Shown here: piece after piece, positions 17,153 through 26,340 of the stretch
Layout: every line of letters starts with the position of its first letter
How positions within the stretch are numbered: position 1 is the stretch's first letter
Assembly (NCBI GenBank): GCA_965246805.1
Contig: CBDFFO010000006.1
Coordinates: 806,001-870,000, forward strand
Source: Schlegelella_A sp965246805
GTDB lineage: Bacteria; Pseudomonadota; Gammaproteobacteria; Burkholderiales; Burkholderiaceae_C
DNA: 64,000 nt
Direction: 5' to 3'
Translations under genes and position numbers: made by a program
Notes under the pieces: model-generated
The model's input: only the letters and a program-made list of their open reading frames with translations
What the model was told of the DNA's origin: nothing
Databases searched by the model: none

Positions 17153-17904
17153 ACATCACCCTGCACAAGCTCTTCGCGCTGACGGCGGCGTCCATCGCAC
17201 TGGTCTTGGCCGGCGCGCAGCCGGCCTTTGCCGATGAAGCGGCGATTCGCAAGAACATCGCCGAGCGCATCCCAAACCTGCCGAAGATCGACGAGGTCTC
17301 GAAGACGCCGATCGCCGGCATCTACGAGATCCGTTTCGGCAGCGACGTGATGTACACCGACGAAATGGGCGGCTTCATCATCGAAGGCCAGCTCATTGAC
17401 ACCAAGACGCGCGACAACCTCACGAAAGACCGCATTGGCAAGCTGACCGCAATCGACTTCAAAGCTTTGCCGCTGCAGGACGCGATGGTCTGGAAGCAGG
17501 GCACCGGCGCCCGCAAGCTCGTTGTTTTCGCCGATCCGAACTGCGGCTACTGCAAGAAGTTCGAGCGTGACCTGCAACAGGTGAAGGACGTCACCGTCTA
17601 CACCTTCCTCTACCCGATCCTCGGTGGCGATTCGCCGGAAAAATCGAAGGCGATCTGGTGTGCGAAGGACAACACCAAGGCCTGGCGCGACTGGATGATC
17701 AACGGCGTCCCGGTCGCGGCCAGCACCGCGCCTTGCGACACCTCGGCGCTCGTGCGCAACGCCGCGCTCGGCAAGAAATACCGCATCGACGGCACGCCGG
17801 GACTGGTTTTCGAAGACGGCAAGAAGCAGCCCGGCGCACTCGACGCCGAGCAGATCGAAAAGCAGTTGCTCCTGTCGAAGGCCGCGAAGGTCTCGATGCG
17901 CTGA
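17149..17904 (+). CDS. dsbC: Thiol:disulfide interchange protein DsbC
   Basis: Periplasmic disulfide isomerase of 251 residues. A signal peptide ends near AFA-DEA (residue 28), followed by the N-terminal dimerisation domain and a thioredoxin domain with catalytic CGYC (C132, C135) and the cis-Pro loop GTPG (T216, P217). A second structural pair, C171 and C196, matches the DsbC pattern. The ATG overlaps the stop of the monooxygenase gene (ATGA), implying translational coupling; an earlier Met in frame lies inside that gene and lacks a signal sequence. It converges with the photolyase gene. Confidence 0.94.
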   Translation: MNITLHKLFALTAASIALVLAGAQPAFADEAAIRKNIAERIPNLPKIDEVSKTPIAGIYEIRFGSDVMYTDEMGGFIIEGQLIDTKTRDNLTKDRIGKLTAIDFKALPLQDAMVWKQGTGARKLVVFADPNCGYCKKFERDLQQVKDVTVYTFLYPILGGDSPEKSKAIWCAKDNTKAWRDWMINGVPVAASTAPCDTSALVRNAALGKKYRIDGTPGLVFEDGKKQPGALDAEQIEKQLLLSKAAKVSMR

Positions 17905-17952
17905 CGGGCCAAGCGCGCCGCCGCCCGCCCGGCCCCCGCCGCGCGGTAAAGC

Positions 17953-19569
17953 TCACAGCGAATCGATGGATCCGAGCATGCGAGCCGCTTCCTCGCGCAG
18001 AAGGTTCTGTTCCGCCGCACTCTTCTTGCGCCAGTTTTGCGTCACGTAAGGCGTGCGCGGATTGGCGTCCAGCATGGCTTGATGCTTGTCGAGAAAGTGC
18101 CAGTACAGCACCGTGAACGGACAGAGCGGTTTGCCGCGTTGGCTCGCCGTTGCCGCGGTCGGCGCATAGGCGCAACCCGCGCAGTGGTTGCTCATGCGGT
18201 CGATGTAGGCGCCCGATGCCACATAGGGCTTGCTCGTGAAACGAGCGCCGTCGGCATAGAGCGCCATACCGATTACGTTCGGCAATTCGACCCACTCGAC
18301 CGCGTCGACATAGACCGCGAGATACCAATCCGCGACCTGGCGCGGCTCGACCTCGGCAAGCAACGCGAAGAGACCGGTCACCATCAAGCGCTGGATGTGA
18401 TGCGCGTAGCCGTGTCGAAGGGTCTGGCCGATGGCGTCGCGTGCGCACGCCATTCGGGTCTCTCCGGTCCAGTACCAGGCTGGCAGCGCGCGCGTCGCCT
18501 GCAATCGGTTGCTCGTCGCGAGGGACGGCATGTCGAGTCCGTACACACCGCGTATGAATTCGCGCCAGCCGAGGATCTGTCGGATGAAGCCTTCCGCGCT
18601 GCCGAGCGGCACGTGGCCGTCTCGGTAGGCCTGCTCGGCCGCGCCGATGACCTCGCGCGGGTCGAGCAGGTGCAGGTTGAGACTCGACGACAGCAGCGAG
18701 TGCCAGCCGAAAGGCGTGTCGGTCCACATCGCGTCCTGGTGCGGGCCGAAGTGGGGCAGGCGGGTCTCGATGAACACCTGCAACGCATGCAGCGCTTGCG
18801 CCCGGTCGACCGGCCAGGCGAACGACTCGAGCGAACCGGGGTGGTCGGCAAAGCGCTCTTCGACGAGCGCCAGCACGTCGCGCGAGACGGCGTCGGGCTC
18901 GATGGCAGCCGGCGGTGCGATCGCGCCCGGGCCGGCGCGGTGGGGTGGTGCCTTAGGCCAGCCGCGGCGGTTCTCGGCGTCGAAGTTCCAGCGGCCGCCT
19001 TCAGGCTTGCCACCGGCATCGAGCAAAACCTCGTGCGTGCGACGCATGTGTCGGTAGAACAGCTCCATCCGCAGTTCGGACCTGCCCGTCCCGGCCCAAC
19101 GCGCGAAATCGGCGCGTGAGCAGAGGAAATGGGTGTCGTCGAGCACGCGCAGTTCGGTGCCTTGTCCAGCCGCGATCCGCGCAATGTCGTTCGCCACGCG
19201 CCACTCGCCGGCCTCGACCAGCATCAACACCTGCGCGGGCCAACGCCCGAGGGCACGCGAGAGCCGGTCGGCGAGCGCGGGCGGTTCACCATCGTCGTCG
19301 AGCGCCACGTGATGCACGGTGAATCCGCGCCTGCGCAGTTCGTCTCGAAAGTGGCGCATCGCCGAAAGGAAGATCGCGATGCGGGCCTTGTGGCTCCACA
19401 CGTGTGTCGCTTCGCCGGGCGCTTCGATCATCAGGACGGCATCGCGAGCCGCATCGAAGCCGTCGAGCGCCGGGCTCGTGTGGCTCAGTTGATCGCCGAG
19501 AACGAGCACCAGGCGGCGATGGGCGACGGCGGGCATGGGCATTGTGGTCGCGGGTGACAGGCTCGACAT
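17953..19569 (-). CDS. Iron-sulfur bacterial cryptochrome/photolyase (FeS-BCP, PhrB-type (6-4) photolyase)
   Basis: A 538-residue flavoprotein of the photolyase-related family. The N-terminal Rossmann domain starts LVLVLGDQLSH; the helical FAD domain contains GFIRQILGWREFIRG and YWTGETRM. Four cysteines suited to a [4Fe-4S] cluster are present: C375, C463, C466 and C483. The 88-residue gap between the first two and the CxxC spacing match what I recall for Agrobacterium PhrB; the loop to the fourth Cys is about four residues longer. Likely role: light-driven repair of (6-4) photoproducts. The ATG at 19569 was chosen; a long upstream extension looks non-coding and M10 (19542) is an alternative. 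Confidence 0.9.
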   Translation of the reverse strand: MSSLSPATTMPMPAVAHRRLVLVLGDQLSHTSPALDGFDAARDAVLMIEAPGEATHVWSHKARIAIFLSAMRHFRDELRRRGFTVHHVALDDDGEPPALADRLSRALGRWPAQVLMLVEAGEWRVANDIARIAAGQGTELRVLDDTHFLCSRADFARWAGTGRSELRMELFYRHMRRTHEVLLDAGGKPEGGRWNFDAENRRGWPKAPPHRAGPGAIAPPAAIEPDAVSRDVLALVEERFADHPGSLESFAWPVDRAQALHALQVFIETRLPHFGPHQDAMWTDTPFGWHSLLSSSLNLHLLDPREVIGAAEQAYRDGHVPLGSAEGFIRQILGWREFIRGVYGLDMPSLATSNRLQATRALPAWYWTGETRMACARDAIGQTLRHGYAHHIQRLMVTGLFALLAEVEPRQVADWYLAVYVDAVEWVELPNVIGMALYADGARFTSKPYVASGAYIDRMSNHCAGCAYAPTAATASQRGKPLCPFTVLYWHFLDKHQAMLDANPRTPYVTQNWRKKSAAEQNLLREEAARMLGSIDSL

Positions 19570-19745
19570 CGCTCGGCTCGCGGCGCCGGTCGTGGCCTCG
19601 TATCTCTCATGTTGGCACGCCCGCGCCCGGCATGATGGAAGGCTTCTCCAAGACCGCACGAGTGCCCGGCCTCGGGTCGAGCGGTGACAATCCGCCTTTG
19701 GCGTGATGGTGCCGCGCCGACCGCCGACATCCAGACCCGCTCGCC

Positions 19746-21503
19746 ATGGTTCGATATCACGTTGACATCGCCGACGCCCATGCCCATCGTTTCGGCGTGA
19801 CGATGACGCTCGACACACCCGCCGCGATGCAGCATGTGGCGATGCCGGTATGGATTCCGGGCAGCTACCTGGTGCGCGAATTCGCGCGTCACGTGTCGGG
19901 GTTGAGCGCCACTCAGAACGGCGCGCCGGTCGCGTTGAAGCAGATCGACAAGGCCAGCTGGATCGCCACCTGTGCGCCGGACGACCCGCTGGTGCTGAGC
20001 TACCACGTCCACGCCTTCGACACCTCCGTGCGCGCCGCCTTTCTCGATGCGCAGCGCGCCTTCTTCAATGGCACCAGCCTCCTGCTGGCGGCCCAGGGCC
20101 ATCTTGATGGACCGCACGAGCTGACCCTCGGCACGCTGCCCGAAGGCTGGGCGGTGGCAACGACCCTTCGCCTCAGGGCCGAGCCCGAAGCCGAAGCCGG
20201 TGATGCCGGCTTGGTGTACATCGCCGACCACTACGACGAGCTCGTCGACCACCCGGTCGAACTCGGCCGTTTCTGGCGCGGCGCGTTCGTGTCGCACGGC
20301 GTGCCGCACGAGTTCGTGGTGTGCGGCGCGCTGCCCGACTTCGATGGCGATCGGTTGCTCGCCGACACGCAGCGCATCTGCGAAAGCGAGATCGCGTTCT
20401 GGCACGCCGATGCGAAGCCGCCGTTCGAGCGTTACCTGTTCCTGTTGAACGCGGTCGAGGACGGCCGGGGCGGCCTCGAACACCGCGCGAGCACCGCGCT
20501 TATCGCACCGCGGCGCGACCTGCCGCGCCGGGGGGTGGTGGGCTCGAGCGACGGATACGTCGACTTGCTCGGACTCATCAGCCACGAGTATTTCCACACC
20601 TGGAACGTGAAGCGGCTGAAGCCGCGTGACTTCGCGTCGTTCGACTACGCGCGCGAGAACTACACCGAGCTGCTCTGGTTCTTCGAAGGCTTCACGTCGT
20701 ACTACGACGATCTCACGCTGGTGCGCAGCGGCCTCATCGACGAGGCCCGTTACCTCGCGCTGCTCGCCAAGACCGTCGGCACGGTGCTCGCAACGCCGGG
20801 CCGTCAGGTGCAGAGCGTGGCCGATGCGAGCTTCGACGCGTGGGTGAAGTACTACCGCAGCGACGAGAACACGCCGAACGCGACCATCAGCTACTACGCC
20901 AAGGGCTCGCTGGTCGCGCTCGCGTTCGACCTCACGTTGCGCCATGCGGGCCGCGGCTCGCTCGACGACGTGATGCGCGCGCTCTGGACCTCGAGCGGCG
21001 GCGGCCCGATCGACGAAGCCGACATCGCGGCGGCACTCGAACACGCCGGCGGTCGATCGATGGCGCGCGAGCTCGCCGAGTGGGTGCATGGCACCGAAGA
21101 CCTCCCGCTCGAGGCCTTGCTGAAGTCGATGGGCATTGAGTGGCAGGCGCAGACCGGCACGCTTGCGCAACGCCTGGGCGTTCGCGTGGCCGAGAGCGCG
21201 CTCACCGGCGTGAAGGTGACCCACGTGCTGCGTGGCCACGCCGGCGAGCTGGCGGGGCTAGCGAGCGGCGATGAATTGCTCGCGGTGAACGGCTGGCGCG
21301 TGCGTCGGCTCGAAGACGCGCTGCGTGTGTTGCCCGACGCCGGCGACGCGCGGCTCGTCGTCGCGCGTGACCAGCGCGTGTTCGAGGTGACGCTGGCGTT
21401 GCCACTGGCATCAGCGGCACCCGCGGTCAACGTGTCGTTGAAGGCGCGGGCCGACGCCGCCCCCGATGAAATCAGCGCGCGAACCGCGTGGCTGAAGGGT
21501 TGA
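19746..21503 (+). CDS. M61 family metallopeptidase with PDZ domain (glycyl aminopeptidase-like)
   Basis: A 585-residue zinc peptidase. The N-terminal beta domain begins RYHVDIADAHAHRFGV. The catalytic domain holds GGLEH (residues 242-246), the zinc motif HEYFH (280-284) and the third ligand E314 in WFFEGFTSYY. A PDZ domain lies near residues 470-555 (RGHAGELAGLASGDELLAVNG). Sphingomonas glycyl aminopeptidase is the characterised M61 member, cleaving N-terminal Gly and Ala. No signal peptide is visible, so a cytoplasmic location is likely. It is divergent from the photolyase gene, with 176 bases between them holding no clear promoter. Confidence 0.92.
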   Translation: MVRYHVDIADAHAHRFGVTMTLDTPAAMQHVAMPVWIPGSYLVREFARHVSGLSATQNGAPVALKQIDKASWIATCAPDDPLVLSYHVHAFDTSVRAAFLDAQRAFFNGTSLLLAAQGHLDGPHELTLGTLPEGWAVATTLRLRAEPEAEAGDAGLVYIADHYDELVDHPVELGRFWRGAFVSHGVPHEFVVCGALPDFDGDRLLADTQRICESEIAFWHADAKPPFERYLFLLNAVEDGRGGLEHRASTALIAPRRDLPRRGVVGSSDGYVDLLGLISHEYFHTWNVKRLKPRDFASFDYARENYTELLWFFEGFTSYYDDLTLVRSGLIDEARYLALLAKTVGTVLATPGRQVQSVADASFDAWVKYYRSDENTPNATISYYAKGSLVALAFDLTLRHAGRGSLDDVMRALWTSSGGGPIDEADIAAALEHAGGRSMARELAEWVHGTEDLPLEALLKSMGIEWQAQTGTLAQRLGVRVAESALTGVKVTHVLRGHAGELAGLASGDELLAVNGWRVRRLEDALRVLPDAGDARLVVARDQRVFEVTLALPLASAAPAVNVSLKARADAAPDEISARTAWLKG

Positions 21504-21588
21504 GCGGCTGGGCGCTCCGCACGACGCAGAACCTCCGCACATCAATCTGTGCGAATTGACCCACGATCGCCACACCAAACGGGAGCCC

Positions 21589-22377
21589 ATGGCATACGAC
21601 TCGATCCTGACCGAACTGCGTGGCTCTGGCGAACGCCGCGTCGCGCTCATCACGCTGCACCGGCCGAAGCAGTTGAACGCCCTCAACAACGCGCTGATGG
21701 ACGAACTTGGCGACGCGCTGCGCGGCTTCGATTCCGACGACGGCGTCGGCTGCATCGTCGTCACCGGCAGCGAGAAGGCGTTCGCAGCCGGCGCCGATAT
21801 CTCGTTCATGGCGCCGTTGCACTACATGGACGCCTACAAGGGCGAATTCATCACGCGCAACTGGGAAACGATCCGGCAGATCCGCAAACCGGTGATCGCG
21901 GCGGTGGCGGGTTTTGCGCTCGGCGGCGGCTGCGAACTGGCGATGATGTGCGACTTCATCATCGCCGCCGAGACCGCGAAGTTCGGCCAGCCCGAGATCA
22001 AGATCGGCATCATTCCGGGCGCCGGTGGCACGCAGCGGCTGCCGCGTGCGATCTCGAAATCGAAGGCGATGGACATGGTGCTTACTGCGCGCATGATGGA
22101 CGCCCCCGAAGCCGAGCGCGCGGGCCTCGTCTCGCGCGTGGTGCCGGCAGATCAGTTGATCGACACCGCAATCGCGGCCGGCGAGACCATCTGCAGCTAC
22201 GGCGCGCCGAGCGTGATGATGGCCAAGGAGTGCGTGAATCGCGCTTACGAAGGCACGCTCGCCGACGGGGTGAGCTACGAGCGCCGGCTCTTCCATTCGC
22301 TGTTCGCGACCGAAGACCAGAAGGAAGGCATGGACGCCTTTCTCAACAAGCGGCCGCCGGTGTTCAAGCACCGCTGA
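21589..22377 (+). CDS. Enoyl-CoA hydratase (crotonase family)
   Basis: A 262-residue crotonase-fold enzyme for hydration of trans-2-enoyl-CoA in beta-oxidation. Both catalytic glutamates are present: E116 in GGGCELAMMCD and E136 in GQPEIKIGIIPGAGGTQRLPR. The oxyanion-hole loop is AAGADI. The start at 21589 has GGGAG three bases upstream and gives the normal N-terminus; an ATG 11 codons earlier adds a basic stretch with no family support. It is convergent with lysS. Confidence 0.93.
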   Translation: MAYDSILTELRGSGERRVALITLHRPKQLNALNNALMDELGDALRGFDSDDGVGCIVVTGSEKAFAAGADISFMAPLHYMDAYKGEFITRNWETIRQIRKPVIAAVAGFALGGGCELAMMCDFIIAAETAKFGQPEIKIGIIPGAGGTQRLPRAISKSKAMDMVLTARMMDAPEAERAGLVSRVVPADQLIDTAIAAGETICSYGAPSVMMAKECVNRAYEGTLADGVSYERRLFHSLFATEDQKEGMDAFLNKRPPVFKHR

Positions 22378-22387
22378 GGCCTGCGGG

Positions 22388-22408
22388 CGCGGCGATTCAC
22401 GCGCCGCG
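22388..22408. terminator. Possible shared hairpin between convergent genes
   Basis: CGCGGCG (22388-22394), a seven-base loop and CGCCGCG (22402-22408) form a perfect GC-rich stem in the 61-base gap between the enoyl-CoA hydratase gene and lysS. No T run follows on either strand, so a role in termination is only possible. Confidence 0.3.
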
Positions 22409-22438
22409 TCTCGCGCGGGTTTCGCTGCGCAGTGCGGC

Positions 22439-23944
22439 TCAGGTTTCGTTGCGCAGCGACGGGAACAGGATCACGTCGCGAATGCTCGCCGAGTCGGTGA
22501 GCAGCATGATGAGTCGGTCGATGCCGATGCCGCAGCCGCCGGTCGGTGGCATGCCGTACTCGAGTGCGCGTATGAAATCGGCGTCGTAGTACATCGCTTC
22601 CTCGTCGCCCGCGTCCTTGTTGGCGGCTTGAGCCCGAAAGCGCGCGGCCTGGTCTTCGGCGTCGTTCAGTTCCGAGAAGCCGTTCGCCATCTCGCGGCCA
22701 GTGATGAAGAGCTCGAAGCGCTCTGTGATGCTCGGGTCGGCGTCGCTCGCGCGCGCGAGCGGCGAGACCTCGACGGGGTAGTCGACGATGTAGGTCGGCT
22801 GCCAGAGCTGCGATTCGACGACCGCTTCGAAGAGACCGAACTGCAGCTCGGCGAGCGTCCAGTGCGCGGCGGTCTTCTCGCCGGCCGCTTCGATGCGTTC
22901 GCGCAGCACCGCCACGTCAAGCGCTTGTGCGTCGCTCAGGTGGGCGTAACGAACCAGCGCTTCGCGCACCGTGAGGCGCGCGAAGGCGGCGCTCAGGTCG
23001 ACCGGCTTGCCGCCGTAGCCGAGCGTGGCCGAGCCGGTCGCTTCGATCGCGGCATGGCGCAGCACGCGCTCGGTGTAGTCCATCAGGTCGTGGTGGTTCC
23101 AGTACGCGGCGTAGAACTCCAGCATCGTGAACTCGGGGTTGTGCCGCACCGAGACGCCTTCGTTGCGAAAGCTCCGGTTGATCTCGAAGACGCGCTCAAA
23201 GCCGCCGACGATCAAGCGTTTCAGATAGAGCTCGGGCGCGATGCGCAGGAACATCTGCTGATCGAGTGCGTTGTGGTGCGTGACGAAAGGCTTCGCGTTC
23301 GCGCCGCCGGGAATCGGGTGCAGCATCGGTGTCTCGACTTCCATGAAGCCGTGGCCGACCATGAACGCGCGGATTGACGCGATGGCCGCGCTGCGCGCTG
23401 CAAAGCGCGCGCGCGCCGTTTCGTCGGTGATGAGGTCAACGTAGCGTTGCCGGTACTTCTGTTCCTGATCGGCCATGCCGTGGAACTTGTCTGGGAGCGG
23501 GCGCAGGCTCTTCGTGAGGAGGCGCAGGTCGGTCACCCGCACCGAGAGTTCGCCTTTGTGCGTCTTGAAGAGCGTGCCCACGGCCGCGACGATGTCGCCG
23601 AGGTCAAAGTGCTTGAACGCGTCGTAGGCCGCGTCGCCGAGCGCTTCGCGGGTCGCGAAGAGCTGGATCCGGCCGGTGGCGTCCTGCAGCGTGGCGAAGC
23701 TGGCTCTGCCCATGATGCGCTTCAACATCAGGCGGCCGGCGAGTGTCACCGACTTGGCTTGCGATTCGAGCGACTCGTTGTCGAGCGCGCCGAACTCGCG
23801 CGCGAGGTCGGCATTGCGATGCCCCGGATGAAAATCGTTTGGAAAGGCGACGCCGCGCGAACGAATGGCGGCGAGCTTGTCGCGGCGCTCGGCGACAAGT
23901 GCGTTGTCGTCGGCACGCGGCGGGGGCGGTGCGGAGGAGGTCAT
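22439..23944 (-). CDS. lysS: Lysyl-tRNA synthetase, class II
   Basis: Charges tRNA-Lys. The 501 residues comprise an N-terminal OB-fold anticodon-binding domain (about 60-165, LAGRLMLKRIMGRASFATLQD) and the class II catalytic core. Motif 1 lies near VGHGFMEVETPML, motif 2 at FRNEGVSVRHNPEFTMLE and motif 3 at GCGIGIDRL near the C-terminus. Complete and normal in length. It is the last gene of the 33 kb - strand block, with only 31 bases separating it from the WecA-like gene, so it may be partly read from that block. Confidence 0.97.
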   Translation of the reverse strand: MTSSAPPPPRADDNALVAERRDKLAAIRSRGVAFPNDFHPGHRNADLAREFGALDNESLESQAKSVTLAGRLMLKRIMGRASFATLQDATGRIQLFATREALGDAAYDAFKHFDLGDIVAAVGTLFKTHKGELSVRVTDLRLLTKSLRPLPDKFHGMADQEQKYRQRYVDLITDETARARFAARSAAIASIRAFMVGHGFMEVETPMLHPIPGGANAKPFVTHHNALDQQMFLRIAPELYLKRLIVGGFERVFEINRSFRNEGVSVRHNPEFTMLEFYAAYWNHHDLMDYTERVLRHAAIEATGSATLGYGGKPVDLSAAFARLTVREALVRYAHLSDAQALDVAVLRERIEAAGEKTAAHWTLAELQFGLFEAVVESQLWQPTYIVDYPVEVSPLARASDADPSITERFELFITGREMANGFSELNDAEDQAARFRAQAANKDAGDEEAMYYDADFIRALEYGMPPTGGCGIGIDRLIMLLTDSASIRDVILFPSLRNET

Positions 23945-23975
23945 GGCGGATTCGATGGCGGTCTGGGCGGTGGCC

Positions 23976-25118
23976 TCAGGCGCGTCGACGAAAGATGAGC
24001 CAGCGCGGCGTCCGGAACCGCACGATGCGCCAATAGAGGAAGACGTAAGAAAGCATGAACAGGACGACGAACACCGAGAGCACGGCGGTCTGATCCCACC
24101 ACAGCACGGCGGGTATCACCGACATCAGGCACAAGAGCCAGAGGTACGGCGAGGTCATCGAGTTGCGCGCGGTCTTGCGGCGCTCGATCGGATCGGGGCT
24201 CCAGCGCATCAGGCGCTTGTAGATCAGCATGTGCAGGTGAACGCCGTCGGGCTGGCTCGGCGACGAGCCGCGCAGGATCTTCTTGCGATAGATCGAAAAC
24301 ACCGTTTCGAAGATCGGGTACGCGCACATCAGCAGCGCGAACATCGGCGACACGCGTGGATTGCGATGCAGCAACAGCACCGCCAGCTCGGCCAGCCAGA
24401 AGCCGAGGAAGTACGCGCCGCCGTCGCCGAGGAAGATCAGGCCGGCGGGGAAGTTCCAGATGAAGAAGCCCAGCACCGCGCCGAGGCCGATCAACGCGGC
24501 GGTGACGATGAACGTGTCGTTGACCTGGAACCCGACATAGGCGATGGCCATCAACATCATCAACACGCACATCGACGCCAGGCCGTTGAAGCCGTCGATG
24601 ATGTTGACGGCATTGGCCACGCCGGTGACGGAAAAGACCGTGAGCAGCGCGGCGACGGGTGCGTAGACGATCAGGTGGTCGATGCCGGGGATCGCGGTGC
24701 GCGTGATCACCGCGCCGAGCAACCAGACGCCGAGCGCTGCCGATATGGCCGTGAAGAGCAGACGGCGCCGCGGGGACACGCGCTTGGTCAGGTCTTCGGC
24801 CAGCCCGAAGCCGAAGGTCGGAACGCTGGCGGCAAGCAACAGCCAGAGGGCACGGGCATCGGCCCGCTGCTGATAGAGCACGAAAGTGACGCCCGCCAGC
24901 GCGGCGAAGAACACCGCGACGCCGCCGACCCGAGGCACAGGCGCGGAATGGAATTTCTGCGGCCCGGACAAGTCGTCGTCGGCCGAGCGGCTGCCGTGCA
25001 GACCGGCGGAGTGGACGACCAGCAGTGTCGCGATCAGCGACACCAGGAAACTGATGATGAACGGGAACATCGGCAGGGACAGAGTGGCGGCGCCGATTAT
25101 CGGGTGCTGCCCTGCCAT
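23976..25118 (-). CDS. WecA/MraY-family undecaprenyl-phosphate sugar-1-phosphate transferase
   Basis: A polyprenyl-phosphate glycosylphosphotransferase of 380 residues with about eleven helices. Family blocks are PQKFHSAPVPRVGG (53-66), NAVNIIDGFNGLAS (169-182, D175), GDGGAYFLG (231-239) and a C-terminal HLHMLIYKR basic motif. The usual second-loop acidic pair is AED (107-109) rather than DD, a variant seen in EPS-linked members as I remember them. It probably loads the first sugar of the repeat unit onto undecaprenyl phosphate. M17 (MFPFIISF) is an alternative start. It closes the glycan cluster next to a GT4 gene. Confidence 0.88.
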   Translation of the reverse strand: MAGQHPIIGAATLSLPMFPFIISFLVSLIATLLVVHSAGLHGSRSADDDLSGPQKFHSAPVPRVGGVAVFFAALAGVTFVLYQQRADARALWLLLAASVPTFGFGLAEDLTKRVSPRRRLLFTAISAALGVWLLGAVITRTAIPGIDHLIVYAPVAALLTVFSVTGVANAVNIIDGFNGLASMCVLMMLMAIAYVGFQVNDTFIVTAALIGLGAVLGFFIWNFPAGLIFLGDGGAYFLGFWLAELAVLLLHRNPRVSPMFALLMCAYPIFETVFSIYRKKILRGSSPSQPDGVHLHMLIYKRLMRWSPDPIERRKTARNSMTSPYLWLLCLMSVIPAVLWWDQTAVLSVFVVLFMLSYVFLYWRIVRFRTPRWLIFRRRA

Positions 25119-25130
25119 GTCTTCCCGGTC

Positions 25131-26333
25131 TCATATCGAGTGTGGTGGCGATGCCGTCTTCGCGGTCGCCCAGGCGCTGCCTCGCGCGTCTGCGGGCAAC
25201 AGCGCGCGATACACATCGAGCACCGCCGCCGCCATCCGGTCGGCGGTCAGCGACTCGTCGAAACGGCGCCGGCCGGCATCGCCCATGCGGCGGGCGAGCG
25301 GGGCGTCGTCGAGCAACTGGCGGATCGCGCGGCCGAGCGCCGCCCCGTCGCGCACCGGCACGTTGAGACCGGTCACGCCGTGCTGGTTCACCCACTGCAC
25401 ACCCGAGCCGGGAATCTCGGTCGCGACGATGGGGCGCGCAGCGAGCATCGCTTCGAGCAGCACGACGCCGTAGGCTTCCGAGCGCACGATCGAGGGCAGG
25501 CAGAACAATTCGGCCACTGCGAAGAGGTTGGGCAGGTCCTGGCTCTCCACGCGGCCGATGAAGACGATGCGGTCGTCGACACCTCTGGCGCGCGCGGTGG
25601 CGCGGTAGTGCTCGAGCAGGCCACCGCTGCCACCGACCACGATCACCGCGTCGTCCGGCATCGAGGCCGCGGCCTCGATGAGGAAGTCGAAGCCTTTGTA
25701 GTACGTCATGCGGCCGAGCGAGAAGACGATGCGCCGCCCGCCGAAGCGAGCGCGGATCGCAGCCATGCCGGCCACGTCGGCACCCGGGTTCGGCTCCGAG
25801 ATACCGATCGGCACGACCCTCACCTTGTTCGTGAACGGTTGCAGCCAGGGCGAGCTCTCGGCGTAGGGCGCGGTGGTGGCGATGATCGCATCGGCGCGCC
25901 GCAGCAGCCACGACTGCAGCGGCTCGTAGAGCTTCAACGCGCGGCGCTGATTCACGATGTCGCTGTGCCAGTGCACCACCACGGCGGCGCGTGGACGCGC
26001 ACACAGCAAGGCGATCGCCGCCATCGGGTCGGGCATGTGCACGTGCACGATGTCGTAGCGATCGGCGATGCGTCGCGTCTCGAGCACGAGCGCGGGCGAG
26101 ATGGCGGTCGAGAGCGCCATGCCGAACGAGCCCGCGCGCGTGACCGAGTAACCCGGCGCCGCCAGTTCGCGCACGGTGTGCCGGCCCCGGTCGGCGCAGA
26201 GCACGTCGGTTCGCTGGCCGAGGCGATTCAAGCCTTCGCTCAATTCGAACATCACGGTCTCGATGCCGCCGGCCAGCGGCGGATAGAACTTGCCGAGCTG
26301 CAGGACGTTGAGGGGTGGCCATGGGTCGTGCAT
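25131..26333 (-). CDS. Glycosyltransferase family 4 (GT-B fold)
   Basis: A 400-residue retaining glycosyltransferase. The N-terminal domain starts NVLQLGKFYPPLAGGIETV, the glycine-rich acceptor-side loop of GT4 enzymes. The C-terminal donor domain has FSLGRMTYYKGFDFLIEA and the E-x7-E element in SEAYGVVLLEAMLAARPIVAT. Donor and acceptor cannot be inferred; GDP-mannose is a common GT4 donor and the cluster makes it. It lies 12 bases upstream of the WecA-like gene on the same strand. Confidence 0.9.
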   Translation of the reverse strand: MHDPWPPLNVLQLGKFYPPLAGGIETVMFELSEGLNRLGQRTDVLCADRGRHTVRELAAPGYSVTRAGSFGMALSTAISPALVLETRRIADRYDIVHVHMPDPMAAIALLCARPRAAVVVHWHSDIVNQRRALKLYEPLQSWLLRRADAIIATTAPYAESSPWLQPFTNKVRVVPIGISEPNPGADVAGMAAIRARFGGRRIVFSLGRMTYYKGFDFLIEAAASMPDDAVIVVGGSGGLLEHYRATARARGVDDRIVFIGRVESQDLPNLFAVAELFCLPSIVRSEAYGVVLLEAMLAARPIVATEIPGSGVQWVNQHGVTGLNVPVRDGAALGRAIRQLLDDAPLARRMGDAGRRRFDESLTADRMAAAVLDVYRALLPADARGSAWATAKTASPPHSI

Positions 26334-26340
26334 GGCAGCG

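Noticed and set aside
22388..22408. GC hairpin considered a strong terminator
   Set aside because: It is kept only as a weak call because no T run follows on either strand.
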